Source: Buxus sempervirens
Lineage: Eukaryota > Streptophyta > Magnoliopsida > Buxales > Buxaceae
Assembly (NCBI GenBank): GCA_947561395.2
Contig: OX387190.1
Coordinates: forward strand, 29,196,858-29,260,857
Length of the DNA stretch: 64,000 nucleotides
Reading direction: 5' to 3'
In this document: in pieces, positions 49,099 through 60,776 of the stretch
How the letters are laid out: every line of letters begins with the position of its first letter
How positions within the stretch are numbered: position 1 is the first letter of the stretch
Made by a program: the position numbers and the translations under genes
The notes under the pieces: generated by a model
What the model saw: only the letters and a program-made list of their open reading frames with translations
Told to the model about the DNA's origin: nothing
Database searches by the model: none

Positions 49099-49611
49099 TG
49101 TTAGAATAAACACATTTTTCTAACTTTGTATATAAGTCGGTTTGTATATGAGTCAGTTTAGTGAGTCAAAAGAAGTTTTGTAAAAGTCAAAAACTAGTGG
49201 CTATCTCAGTTAGGTCGGTTTTGTATGAGTGAGGTTTTGTAAAAAGTCAAAAACTAGTGGCTATCTCAGTTAGGTCAGTTTTGTATGAGTGAGGTTTTGT
49301 AAAAAGTAAAAAATAGTGGCTATCTCACTTAGGTCGGTTTGTATAGGGCGGTTAAGCATGTCTATAAAAAGGCATAGAGAGTTCATTTGTAACAACTAAG
49401 ATATCTAAAGGGTCACATAACCCCTAGATATCAAGTGATAGAGATGCATACTCTATTACCAGTTATGTGAGAGATACGTACTCTCACTTTATGTAAGAGA
49501 GACATGGGCTCTCAACCCCGTTATTGTATCAGAGACACAGGCTCTCAATATTACTATCAATATCAATGTTATCAACACCTCTCTTGTGTTTCATCTTAAA
49601 TATTTCTAACA
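49099..49611 (+). mobile_element. Solo LTR (513 bp) with 5-bp target duplication
   Basis: Starts TGTTAGAATAAACAC and ends TATTTCTAACA, so the ends are short inverted repeats (TGTTAGAA/TTCTAACA). It is flanked by TATAT at 49094-49098 and 49612-49616. It has a TATA box (TCTATAAAAAGG at 49361) near the 3' part, and three diverged tandem copies of a roughly 60-bp unit (about 49,160-49,335) upstream of it, as in LTR U3 regions. No second copy and no internal region are present, so it is a solo LTR; superfamily not determined. Confidence 0.85.
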
Positions 49612-49616
49612 TATAT

Positions 49617-50599
49617 AAAGCCAACACCCTGTTTTCTGTCTAACATTCTATACCGAAAACGCCCTCTAATTTTTTTCAAATTTATTCCATCAACCAAGTT
49701 TGTTAATGCCACACGTGTGCCCAGTCTTTGTTTCTAATTCTTTTGCTACGCGCGTGCACTCCCCTAATAATCCTACTACTTATATAAGTGGATTGGTTTT
49801 TCTTTGGCTGTCCCTAATTAGGGGAATTTTTTTTAAAAAAAAAATTCAATATAAAAGTGGATTGATTGCAAACAAAAGGCAACAAAACGTTCTTTCATTG
49901 AACCCTGTTAATATAGAAGTGAATTAAATATAAAAGTGGATTGATTGCAAATGAAAGGCTTACACGTACTTCCCTAATTAGAGGAATTTCTTTCGTCAAA
50001 CGAACACGCATATCTACCATAGCTTTGTTTTCCATAAAAGCCTTACACCTCCAATTGTCCAAACAAAATGCATATCTTTGATCGTCCCTAATTAGGGGAA
50101 TTTAAAAAAAAAAAGAAAGGGTGGAAACAAAACGTTCTTCAAACCCTTCGCAAGGTTATGCCCAACGCTGAAATGCAACAAAACCCTTTCTTCACAAGCT
50201 CAGTCCATTCTTCTTCATTCATCGTGTCCTTTCTTACCTACTCCGTAACGGTCGAATGGAGAATTCGAACTGTTCAGCTTCTTCAATGTTTACAGTATGT
50301 TATCCTCTCTCTTCCGTTACGAATGAATTGAGTGCAGTCCACCTCGTTCATTCTTCATGGTGTTGTTTTGCGGCGATTTCCACCTGATACGAATGCCTTT
50401 CTTTAGTCTTCACGCCATGTTCGTTCCCATTCTTGGTTCAAGCTTTGCCAGTTGAGGAAATCAACCTCCAAGTAAGGGTTACACTTGCTTCTCCCATTTT
50501 TTCCATCGTAGAACTTATTTTTGATTTTTTCCGTCGGCATAGCTAATTCCAATTGAAGAATTAGCGATTTTTTGTTTTCATGAATCTATTAAATTTTGC
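49617..50599 (+). promoter_or_regulatory. Region upstream of the Reina-like insertion; possible 5' exon of the RPA-like gene
   Basis: The palindromic string CCCTAATTAGGGGAATTT or close variants occurs at about 49,812, 49,971 and 50,087. A 25-bp block starting ATAAAAGTGGATTGATTGCA occurs twice (49,851 and 49,931). From about 50,160 the sequence becomes CT-rich and less AT-rich, like a 5' UTR, with a GTAAGG donor-like site at 50,471. A T-rich intron-like stretch runs into the retrotransposon. Inference: this may be the first non-coding exon of the gene whose coding exons appear after 60,330. Confidence 0.3.
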
Positions 50600-50604
50600 A
50601 ATTG

Positions 50605-50972
50605 TGATAGGGACGTACAAGAATGCATGGCTTATCTTTTACAATCTGTTATGCAACGGCCATGCAAAACCAAGCTACAGTTGTGGTTGTTTGATCTTAT
50701 CTAAAATATCTTTTAGATATGCTTATCTTTTATTTAGTTCTATCCTAGAGGATTAGCCTATCCCTTTTTAGTTGTTTTCTGTTAATAGATCTCCATGATA
50801 GGAGGAGGAGATCATCAATAAGTAGTGGAGTTGTTTTGTAAACTCGTCATGTCTTGAATGAAGTTAGTTCTTGTGGTTAACGTCCAGTAAAACGTTAATG
50901 TTATTGTGGTTAACGACCAGCAATTCGTTTCTTTCCTAGTTTGAATACTCATTTGATAATTGGATCCTAACA
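50605..50972 (+). repeat. 5' LTR of the Reina-like element
   Basis: 368 bp, beginning TGATAGGGACG and ending GGATCCTAACA (TG...CA). It matches the reassembled length of the 3' LTR exactly. Differences seen are G/A in the GTTGTGGTTG segment and C/T in the CATGTCTTGAATG segment. Confidence 0.95.
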
Positions 50973-50974
50973 TT

Positions 50975-50986
50975 TGGTATCAAAGC
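50975..50986 (+). other. Primer-binding site (initiator Met tRNA type)
   Basis: TGGTATCAAAGC, two bases after the 5' LTR. It differs at one base from the TGGTATCAGAGC complementary to plant initiator methionine tRNA, the usual Ty3/gypsy and Copia primer. Confidence 0.85.
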
Positions 50987-50998
50987 CAAATCACGAGA

Positions 50999-53900
50999 AT
51001 GGTGAAACGAACTACACAGGAAGTCACCGGAGTTGAGTTCGACCTTCAAGAACACAAAGATCAAACTGACGCTCGCATCGGAGAACTTCAAGAATCTCTA
51101 AAAGAAATGGCGTCCAAACAAGGTGAGTTCCAGAAAACCATATTGGAGGAAATACGGCAATTGAGTGTAGGATCCAAACGACCAATGCATCAAGAAGGGG
51201 AATCATCCGCTTCAAAGAATAATAATCAAGCATATCCTGCCATGACCGTACGACCACTAAAATTGGATTTCCCTTTATTCAATGGGAGCAATCCATTGGA
51301 TTGGGTTTCTCGAGCAGAGAGGTTTTTTCGCTACCATCGTACACCGGAGGAACAGAAGGTGGAAATAGCGTCATTTCATCTGGAAGGTGACGCAACTCCA
51401 TGGATGGATTGGTTTGAAGCCAAACACATATCCAACAACTGGAATGAATTTCTAGATGCCCTTATGAAACGATTTGGGCCACATGGTCATGAAGATTTCC
51501 ATGGTGCTCTTTCTAAACTTCGGCAAGAGAGCTCCATTGAAGCCTATCAAATCGAGTTCGAAAGACTAGCTAGTCGAGCTCATGACTGGACGGATGAGCA
51601 GCTTAAGGGTTGTTTCATTAGTGGTTTACAGGACGAATTGCGACATGAGGTTCGTTCGTTCAGACCGGATTCTTTATCTTCAGCCATTGCTTTGGCTCGA
51701 ATTCAAGACGAAAAGCTCACAGCCCGTAAATTGGCTTCAAGGTGGTCACTTAACAAGCAAACAACCACTACTCAGACCAAAGTTTTTCCTCCGTTAACTG
51801 GTGGTACAGTGATGAACCCCATTAAGACGCAAGTTTCTCCACCTACTACACTTCCACCAATTCGACGGTTAACTCCAGCGGAGGTTCAAGAAAGGCGACA
51901 AAAGAATCTTTGTTTCACATGTGATGAACCATTCCGACCAGGTCATAGATGCAAAAAACCTCAACTATTGTTTATGGAAGAAGAATGGAGTGCAGAAGAT
52001 GTGATTTCGGAAGAACCCATAAGAAATGAAGTAGAGTCAGAACCGGAGGTTGAACCTACTATATCATTACATGCTCTGACTAGTTCTCTTAGACCAGAAA
52101 CAATGCGCTTGCAAGGATTTATTGGCAAAACTAAGGTGACGATACTAATTGATTCAGGTTCGACTCATAATTTTATTAATCCAACCATTGCCAAACGATC
52201 GGGATGTCGAATTGATTCTAAAGATGTATCAAAGATTTTGGTTGCTGATGGGTCTTTTCTCACAACAAATGGGAGAGCGTTGGAGGTAGACTTAAAACTT
52301 CAGAATTATCAATTTTGCACTGATTATTTATTATTGTCTGTTAGTGGATGTGAAGTTGTATTAGGTGCGCAATGGCTGCAATCCTTGGGTTCCATTTTAT
52401 GGAATTTTAAAGACATGTCAATGTCCTTTACCATTGATGGAAAAGTCCATAACCTTCAAGGAGATACCACACCAACAATGCAACTAGCGGAATGTCGGAT
52501 GATGCAAAAAATGCTTAATCACGAACATATCGGGGCGATTGCTCAGTTGGTCAAAACAACTAATGACCAAAGTGATTTGTCTGTCCCTCTAGAGATACAA
52601 ACAGTGCTTGATATATATCCAGACATTTTCGGCACACCAACAGGGCTGCCCCCAAAGCGTTCACATGATCATCGCATACTTTTGATGCCGGGAAAAGCAC
52701 CAACGAATGTTCGTCCATACCGTTACCCTCATTTTCAAAAGTTCGAAATTGAAAAAATAATTCAAGAGATGCTGCAGACTGGGGTTATACGGCCCAGTAA
52801 AAGTTCATTTTCTTCTCCAGTTATACTTGTCAAGAAGAAAGACGGAAGCTGGTGTATGTGTATTGACTACCGTGCCTTAAATGCAATAACGGTAAAAGAT
52901 CGTTTCCCCATTCCGCTGATCGATGAGTTATTGGACGAACTGCATGGAGCAACAATATTCTCAAAGCTGGATTTACGATCCGGATATCATCAGATCCGGG
53001 TTCATGAAGATGATATTTCCCAAACGGCATTCCGCACTCATGATGGCCATTATGAATTTTTGGTCATGCCATTTGGGCTTTGCAATGCTCCATCTACATT
53101 TCAGTCGCTCATGAATGACATATTTCGGCCATATCTGCGCAGGTTCGTGTTGGTATTTTTTGACGATATTCTTATATATAGTCAGAATCTCACAGTCCAT
53201 TTGCAGCATTTAACCATGGTGTTTGATGTGATACGTATCAACCAACTATTGGTCAAAAGGTCGAAATGCATATTTGGACAAAACTCATTGGAGTACTTAG
53301 GCCATATCATATCGGATCAAGGTGTGCAAGTTGATCCAAACAAAATAGAGGCCATTGCAAGTTGGCCTAAACCGAAGACTCTCAAAGGCTTGCGAGGATT
53401 TCTAGGCCTCGCAGGTTATTACAGGAAGTTCGTCAATAACTTTGGAATCATTTCCAAACCACTTACAGAAATGCTCAAGAAAGATTCCTTCCAATGGACT
53501 GAAGCTTCGGAGAAAGCGTTTGATTTACTAAAAAGTGCTATGTCATCTACACCTATCTTGGCTTTACCGGATTTCTCAAAGCAGTTTACAATTGAATGTG
53601 ATGCATCGGGTTATGGGATTGGTGCTGTTCTGACTCAAGATGGCCGCCCTATTGCATTTCTGAGCAAGGCTTTGTCAGGCCGAAATCTGGCATTATCAGT
53701 TTATGATAAGGAAATGATAGCAGTGATTTTTGCGGTACAAAAATGGAGGCCATACTTGTTGGGCCGTCCATTCAAGATACTCACAGATCATCGGACCTTA
53801 CAGTATTTTTTGACCCAGTGTATCTCCACTCCGAATCAACACAAATGGCTTATTAAATTATTGGGATACGACTACTCAATTGAATATAGGAAAGGAACTC

Positions 53901-55408
53901 AAAATACTGTTGCTGATGCACTATCAAGACGTAAAGAAGATGAAGATGGTTCTTTATTGGCTATTTCTGGACCTATTTTTTCGATCATGGATGATCTCAA
54001 ATCAGCTTGTTATAATGATCCGGATCTTTCTCTTATTATTCGTCAATTGCAAGACAATAATTCTTCCCAATTGGTTTACTCACTTCGTGATGGATTTTTG
54101 TTATACAAAAATCGTTACATGGTTCCTCCTTCCGGCCAATGGCGAACCATATTGTTACAAGAATTTCATGCATCCCCCATCGGTGGACATTCCGGATTTT
54201 TACGCACTTATAAGAGATTAACTTGCAATTTCTTGTGGCCCGGAGTGCGAAAGGAGGTGAAACGTTTTGTAGCAACTTGTGATACTTGTCAACGCCAAAA
54301 TTATGAAGCTATATCTCCACCAGGGTTATTACAACCGATTCCCATTCCTACAGAAGTTTGGCTTGATATTTCAATGGATTTTATCGACGGACTTCCGCCA
54401 TCCGCTTCAAAGAACGCCATTCTTGTTGTGGTAGACAGATTTACTAAGTATGGCCATTTTATTGCTATATCACATCCATACTCGGCTTCACATATTGCTG
54501 AAATATTTATTCGTGAGGTTTTCAAGTTACATGGCATGCCTCGTTCCATCATCAGTGATCGGGACCCAGTTTTCGTTAGCCAATTTTGGGAGGCTTTTTT
54601 CAGCAAACAAGGTACTCAATTATGTCGAAGTTCTGCATATCACCCTCAATCGGATGGTCAGACGGAGGTGTTGAATCGCACTTTGGAACATTATCTACGT
54701 TGTTTTACCGGTGATAAGCCCTCTAGTTGGAGTCGTTGGTTACCATGGGCAGAATGGTGGTATAATACAACGTTTCAGAGTTCCATTAAAATGTCTCCTT
54801 TTGAAGCTTTATACAACCGACCCCCTCCTATTATAGCATCATACCTTCCCGGTTCAACTGCGGTTCACATGGTCGATAATGTCTTACGAGATCGAGATGA
54901 GACTATTCGGTTGCTCAAACAGAACCTCTTTACATCTCAAGCCCGAATGAAATTGTTCGCGGATCGTCATAGGACTGAATGAAGCTTTGAAATCAATGAT
55001 TGGGTGTTCTTACGTCTTCAACCTTACCGGCAACAAACTCTTGCTACTCGTGTGATCCACAAGTTATCTCCACGGTTCTACGGCCCCTTCCAAGTGTTAG
55101 CTAGAGTAGGACCGGTGGCTTATAAGCTGGCATTACCGGACTCATGTAAGATTCATCCAGTCTTTCATGTTTCTCTCTTAAAGAAGAAACTTGGTGAACA
55201 CATACAGGCTTCACCAATTTTACCACCTATAGCTGATTCGGGGAGCACTTCTTGGGTTCCAGATAAAGTGTTAGAGCGTGGAAGTTTTAAAAGAAATAAT
55301 CAAGCTGTTACTCGTTTACTCATTCAATGGGAAGGCCTGCCAACTGAAGATGCAACATGGGAAGATGCCAATGATATTTTCACAAGGTTTCCAGATTTCA
55401 CGGCATGA
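50999..55408 (+). pseudogene. Gag-pol polyprotein of the Reina-like element, one in-frame stop
   Basis: One frame of 1470 codons, broken only by a TGA at 54980-54982. Order of domains: Gag (DWVSRAERFF... at about 51,290), a zinc knuckle (CFTCDEPFRPGHRC, about 51,912), and aspartic protease (LIDSGSTHNF, about 52,145). Reverse transcriptase follows, with LDLRSGYHQIRV and an FFDD active site near 53,157. RNase H (ECDASGYGIGAVL) is at about 53,595. The integrase HHCC zinc region is at 54,165-54,295, with catalytic Asp in MDFIDG (about 54,375) and SDRDPVF (about 54,555) and Glu in GQTEVLNR (about 54,660). The chromodomain (LIQWEGLPTEDATWED, about 55,320) closes the frame. The stop falls between integrase core and chromodomain, so the product would lack the chromatin-targeting part. 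The ATG at 50999 is preferred because the earlier in-frame ATG lies inside the LTR. Confidence 0.95.
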
Positions 55409-55422
55409 GGACATGCCGTTTT

Positions 55423-55436
55423 GAAGAAGGGTGGAA
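55423..55436 (+). other. Polypurine tract
   Basis: GAAGAAGGGTGGAA directly before the 3' LTR, the plus-strand priming site of the element. Confidence 0.85.
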
Positions 55437-58400
55437 TGATAGGGACGTACAAGAATGCATGGCTTATCTTTTACAATCTGTTATGCAACGGCCATGCAAA
55501 ACCAAGCTACAGTTGTAGTTGTTTGATCTTATCTAAAATATCTTTTAGATATGCTTATCTTTTATTTAGTTCTATCCTAGAGGATTAGCCTATCCCTTTT
55601 TAGTTGTTTTCTGTTAATAGATCTCCATGATAGGAGGAGGAGATCATCAATGTAACACTCCGGAATTTTGAGAAACTTAAATTAAGATTAATTAAAATTA
55701 TTAAATAAGAACAATAGAGGATTAAAATTTATTTGGTTTAAATTGGTTCAGTTGGTTATTGGTTTAATGGGTTATTGATTAGTTTAGTGGTTTATTATTT
55801 GGAGTTGGTTCAAGTTTAAGTGAACCGGTTCAATGGACCAATGGTTCATTGGTTCATTGGTTAAAAAAAAAAAAAAACAAAACAAAAGTTATTGACGATT
55901 TATGATTTGGGGGTTTTGTGTTTTGTTCGTTAGGTTTAGAAGGCAACGAATTAAGAGCAAAACCAGGGGAAAAGTAGAAGAAGGGATTGCTGGAGGAAGA
56001 AGAAAGAAAGGGGAAGGGGAAAGAAGAAGGGTTCGTCCACTTTGGGTTTTCGTGAGGAGCAGAAGAAGAGGGGACGAATCGTGAGGAGCAGAAGAAGAGG
56101 GGAAGAAGAAGAGAAGAGGAAGAGAAGGGGACGCTTGTTGGGGGATTAGCCGCAGAAGAGAAGAAGGAGAAAAGAGAAAGAAGAAAGGAGGAAGAAGAAG
56201 AAGAGGAGGAAGAGACGGGTTGGTCGCTGGTCGTTCGTTGAGGGCTGGCAGAATAAGGGAGAGAATGAGGGTTTGGGCGTAGATTTGCTCAATCGCAAGT
56301 AAGTAGCATTTTTCTCGTTCGATCTACTCTTGTTTAATCTTTTTCTTTTATTTCTGTTTGTTAGAGAAATTACTGTTTGGTTCGATTGACTCTTGGTTGG
56401 TTGTTTTTAAACTTGGCAACATGCTTTGATTTCTCTTCTCGTTGCCGTCAACAGATTTTTGATTCGTGTTTGATTTCTTTTGTTCGATTATTGTGTGATC
56501 TTGGGAATTGTTGGAATCAAAATGGAGATGGAACCACACGAAAATTGAAGGTTTTATATTTATTTGGATGGAGTTTTATTGTTGTATTTCCATATTAGAT
56601 TTGCTAATGGATGGTGGGGGTTTCTAAAATTTTAAATAGGATATAGGTTAGAACTGTTGATGCTGTATTTTCAGATTTTGAATCTTGAAAAGCATATACA
56701 ATGATTGAAGTTGCTATTTTTGGTTTTGGAATCGAAGTAAGGTTAGGTTCTGATTGGAGTTGCTTGAAATACTCTGATTGAGTTACCGTTAGGGTAGGAG
56801 TTTGATAGTAAGAATTTATTCTCCAAATTCTGCCTAACTATTAGATACTGATAGTGTAGGAATTGCTGTTAGTTGTTTAATCGGAGTTGCCGTTAGTTGC
56901 TGTTAGCATAGGAATCAAATCTGATGACTTCTGTAAATGGCGGCTGTTAGGTAAATGTCAGTGATTGCATTGTGATGCTTAGATGTTAATGGACGTTTAC
57001 CGGTTGTTTAGAGGTTAATGGACGATAATAGATGTTAATGGATTTCTTGCTTCTGAAGATTTGACAGGGCGATTCAAAAAGAGGTTTGCATGGATTAGGA
57101 GTAGGAAAAGAGGTAGATATGTATTAGGAAATTTCATGTTGAATAGGTACAATTTTGAAGTTTTAAAGCAAACCCATTCTGTTATCTGATTTTAAACTGG
57201 TGTAAGATTTCGGTGGCTTGCGAAGGCTAGAAATCTTCGCGTAAAAATTCATATTAGCATTCTAAAATTTAATTTAGGGTAGTTGTAGTTGAATGGAATT
57301 GGTTTGGGACCAATCAGAACTCATGGTATTGCAAGAAAAATCCGGAAAAATGGATGATTTCCGTTTATTAGAATTCGCGGCTGTTTTAAACCACCTGTAG
57401 TAAAATGGCCGTAAGTTCCTGTAGGAAACTCCGAATGGCGTACCGTTTGTTGCGTTGGAAACTAGAATCATAGGGCTTTCCGATGATGTATAGCACGCAT
57501 ACAAATTCCTTATAGATTATATCAGGTGAAATATTCAATTAACTAGTTAAACTCAGTTCTGCTGAGTAAACAGCAACTGCAAATCAACCATGGATAAATT
57601 GTATTGGTATTATCCGAACATGAAATTGATCTATTTCTAACTTGTGTTCGAAGGTGGTTTATAAAAGGAATTGAGATTGTAATTGGAAATTGAAGAGGTT
57701 TCTTGTTCGTTGAGAAAGGCAATGAGCCTATGGCATCCCGAAAGGCAGAATGGCCTAGGGATTTAAGGGCAAGTGAACAGCGAGGTTCACTTGGATTGAA
57801 TTTTACTTTGGCAGTTGATTTTGTTACAAGTTTTGTTTAGTCAAATATTTGCATGGTTAATTATTATACGAGTCTAGGCCGTATAGAGTTGGTCGTGGAT
57901 CCACAGTCCGTCTAGCTTGTGTGTTAGTGATGACTTGTCGAGTTAACACCCAGGGCCACATGCGCTACCACCGTGTGGGATCGGTGAGGCTCTCTTGTGG
58001 GATGGAGGGCTGCGGCAACCCGTCCGCCGTGTGGGATCGGCGGGGTGTGTGTACGAGTGTGTATGTGTGTATGTGTGTGTGGGTGCGTGTGTGGGTTGTT
58101 TCCTTGCCAGCCCATGCGTGGGTGCTCCACTCCGGGCGAGGACCCTGATCAGGCTCGAACCGTGAGTCGTGAGGTGGCAAACCGGCTGAGGGGTGGTTGT
58201 CTCGATTTATAGAATCACTAATCCATGAGTTTTGTACATATACTTTATGCTGACATTGTAGGTTGGTGTATCCTGATTTTATCTGTTCATTACTAGTATT
58301 GTGTAAATGATAATGAACTGCTTATTCGTATGATTTGGATATAGATTTATCGTATGATATGTTAGCATGTTATTTCATTAGTTTAAAGTTGCATAAACAG

Positions 58401-59095
58401 TTTTATATCATGTATGTGCTACTTACTGGGACATTAGTCTCATCCGTGTTTTGGATTTATCGGTTTTGTTTTAGATTCTGCTCGTGAGCCGCATACTGGG
58501 GCAGAGTATCAAGGGGGATCCGGAGTATCGGCAGAAGGATCACTACCCCGGCTAGATCTATAGAAGGAAAAATATTTATTTTTAGATAGTTGTAAAATTT
58601 GTTTTGAATATTGTATGTTGTAAATGATGAGAGAGAGAGAGAGAGAGTGTGTGAAGCTTAGTAAATCTTATTCATAGATCTATACAGTTGGATGAGTTAG
58701 TTCTTTTGAATGAATATATAAACTGTGTTTATTAGGTGATTGTTTGTGGTTTGAGGGCTTAGCCCATACTCGTATGTACAGGCGTTATATAGCCGTTTTT
58801 CCGAAAAAAATTCTAGGGTGTTAATTTTGTGTCTGGTTAGTTCTTGAGTTAGTTTTTACTACACTTTGGGCCCTAAGCTAGCGCCAAGGAGCCAATATAA
58901 ACCTGATACGGGTGGACCTGGTTCCGGGGTGCTACAATCAATAAGTAGTGGAGTTGTTTTGTAAACTCGTCATGTTTTGAATGAAGTTAGTTCTTGTGGT
59001 TAACGTCCAGTAAAACGTTAATGTTATTGTGGTTAACGACCAGCAATTCGTTTCTTTCCTAGTTTGAATACTCATTTGATAATTGGATCCTAACA
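55437..59095 (+). repeat. 3' LTR of the Reina-like element, split by an insertion
   Basis: 55437-55650 and 58942-59095 are the two parts (214 and 154 bp, together 368). They align to the 5' LTR without gap once the insert and one copy of ATCAA are removed. Confidence 0.95.
55651..58936 (+). mobile_element. 3286-bp solo-LTR-like insertion (Del/Tekay type) nested in the 3' LTR
   Basis: Begins TGTAACACTCCGG and ends CCGGGGTGCTACA, nearly exact inverted ends with TG...CA. It is flanked by ATCAA at 55646-55650 and 58937-58941, a 5-bp duplication as made by LTR integrases. No gag or pol is found. The TGTAACAC start and large size resemble LTRs of the Del/Tekay chromoviruses. It contains an AGAAG-rich stretch (about 55,965-56,215), a TG-rich stretch near 58,045-58,095, and a GA repeat near 58,629. 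A non-autonomous element with unusual structure is the alternative. It inserted after the Reina-like element. Confidence 0.75.
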
Positions 59096-59100
59096 AATTG

Positions 59101-60329
59101 TATGGGGGTCAATACTTTTAAGGATCTGGTTGCAGGTTATAAATTTTGCTTTGGGAACTTTTCATTCTAGGTCTTTGCCAATTTCTCCGGATGCCACGAA
59201 ATTGAATGAATGGTTGAATTGAATGATGCTTTGATGATTAGATGTTTCTTAAGTCCTATTGATGTTAGTGAAATTGAGATATTGGAAGCGTTTTTGAGAA
59301 ATTTTCCTGACTTATGATAGAGATCAAGCATGGACTTTAGGTTCTTTAGATGGAATCGATGATGAAGATATGAGATTTTAAGGTATATGAGACTTTAGGT
59401 TCTTCAAAACTGGTTCGTTTTTTGCCCAAATAAGGACTTTTCTCTAGTTAAAAATTGTATAAAAAGTTATTTATACATTCTGAACTTTTATTACTATGAT
59501 ATATCAAGACGGGTATGCAAAATTTTATGTTTACACCTCCCAAATGAGGTGTTTATTCGAGAAACTCTGTTGCTTGTTTCGGTTTACAAGGCCCTGAAAT
59601 ATCAATTTTGTGTTAAACTTAGCTTTGGAAAATATTCTTTTTATTAATAATTTCGTGAATAAGGGCTGGTTTATCTCAAATGCAGATTTGTGGATTTCCG
59701 TCATATTTATTTAAAGAAAATAAATAAATACTTTGGAAGAGCTTTCAGTCCTCAAGTAACTTGGAAGAAGTAGCAGCTTAACGAAGCGTATGAAGAGTAT
59801 TTTGATAGGCAAACCCAAAAATAAATGATAACACATTAAACAAGCCAAAGCAAAAATAATAAATGCACATAGTAAAGTTGTGTGGAAATTACACAAGAAA
59901 GTAGTCTTTTTTTTTCAATTTCATTTGTTGCAAGTCTCTGTACTTTCGATTGAATATTATGTCTCTTTCATATAAATTATACAACATGGGTTCAATCACT
60001 CATAGCAATTAAAAATAGACTTTATTTCTGATAATTGGCCTCTTTTATTTTGTTAGCAGCTTTGGATATAATACTCTTTCTTCAACCCCAAATAATAATC
60101 AAATATATACATGATTTTCATCTACTTTTAGTGTTCATATCCTTTTGAAGTAATCCCAGTGAACATGCTGAATAGTTGCTTTGAGAAATGCTTAATCAGT
60201 ATTTTCTGTGGTTAAAGTTTTAGTTATATAAAAAAATTGCTATAAGAAATGATAGTTGTTAGTTGAAAAAAAAATCCATAATTGTGACTCAACTATTCTC
60301 TTTTCTATGTAGATTATGAAATTTGAGAT
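59101..60329 (+). other. AT-rich region before the RPA-like gene exons
   Basis: No coding feature recognised. Sequence at 59,096 onward continues the sequence before 50,605, since they were joined before the retrotransposon inserted. It may be the remainder of an intron. Confidence 0.4.
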
Positions 60330-60776
60330 ATGGCAGAACAAGAAAGTGGTGTGCAACCTAACACAGTTGTTATCAGTATTGATGAAGATGATGATGGTAT
60401 TTGTTAGAATTCAAATATTGTTTTATATTTGTTTAATTTATTTGTCTTATGTTAAGTTCTTTTTTTATAGTCCACTAATGTTCATTAATTATAAAATGTT
60501 AATGTTTTGTAACAGATTTTTTGCTTAGTTCATTGGTTTCAAAAAAGAAGAGAAGGACAATGCGAGGTTTGATGTCAAATGGTGTTTGTTCACTTTTGTC
60601 ATGTAACAAATATCTTGCTTAGTGTTTTGCTTTGTATACCTTTAAACTTTATCTATGTTTTTTTATTTATGTAGATGCAATGAAGAATGCATCTAAGAAT
60701 GTTGTAGATGATGATGGTACAAGTAGCCAAGACAAGAATAGCGGACATCTACTGAAAGGCACAGATGTGGAAAAAG
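60330..60776 (+). CDS. 5' coding exons of an unrecognised gene, probably the RPA-like gene
   Basis: Three short exons, 60330-60396, 60516-60566 and 60675-60776, have GT-AG borders and all end in phase 1. They join into 73 codons. The ATG starts MAEQESGVQPNTVV, and the product is acidic (runs of Asp/Glu), then basic (SKKKRRTMR), then polar. The phase agreement of three exons supports a real gene rather than chance. No family recognised. They lie on the same strand 1.5 kb upstream of the RPA70-like exons and may be its N-terminus; missing middle exons could not be placed. Confidence 0.4.

Larger units (their letters stand above)
50605..59095 (+). mobile_element. Ty3/gypsy chromovirus LTR retrotransposon (Reina-like)
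   Basis: Complete element flanked by AATTG at 50600-50604 and 59096-59100. It has two 368-bp LTRs (the second interrupted by another insertion), a primer-binding site, a gag-pol frame with integrase and a C-terminal chromodomain, and a polypurine tract. Only two base differences are seen between the LTRs, so it is recent. Short LTRs and the chromodomain point to the Reina clade; clade assignment is inference. Without the nested insert it is about 5.2 kb. Confidence 0.95.

Noticed and set aside
57921-58212. Cluster of four overlapping open frames on both strands
   Set aside because: They arise from a GC-rich and TG-rich segment inside the solo-LTR-like insertion; His/Thr and Val/Cys repeats reflect the TG tract.
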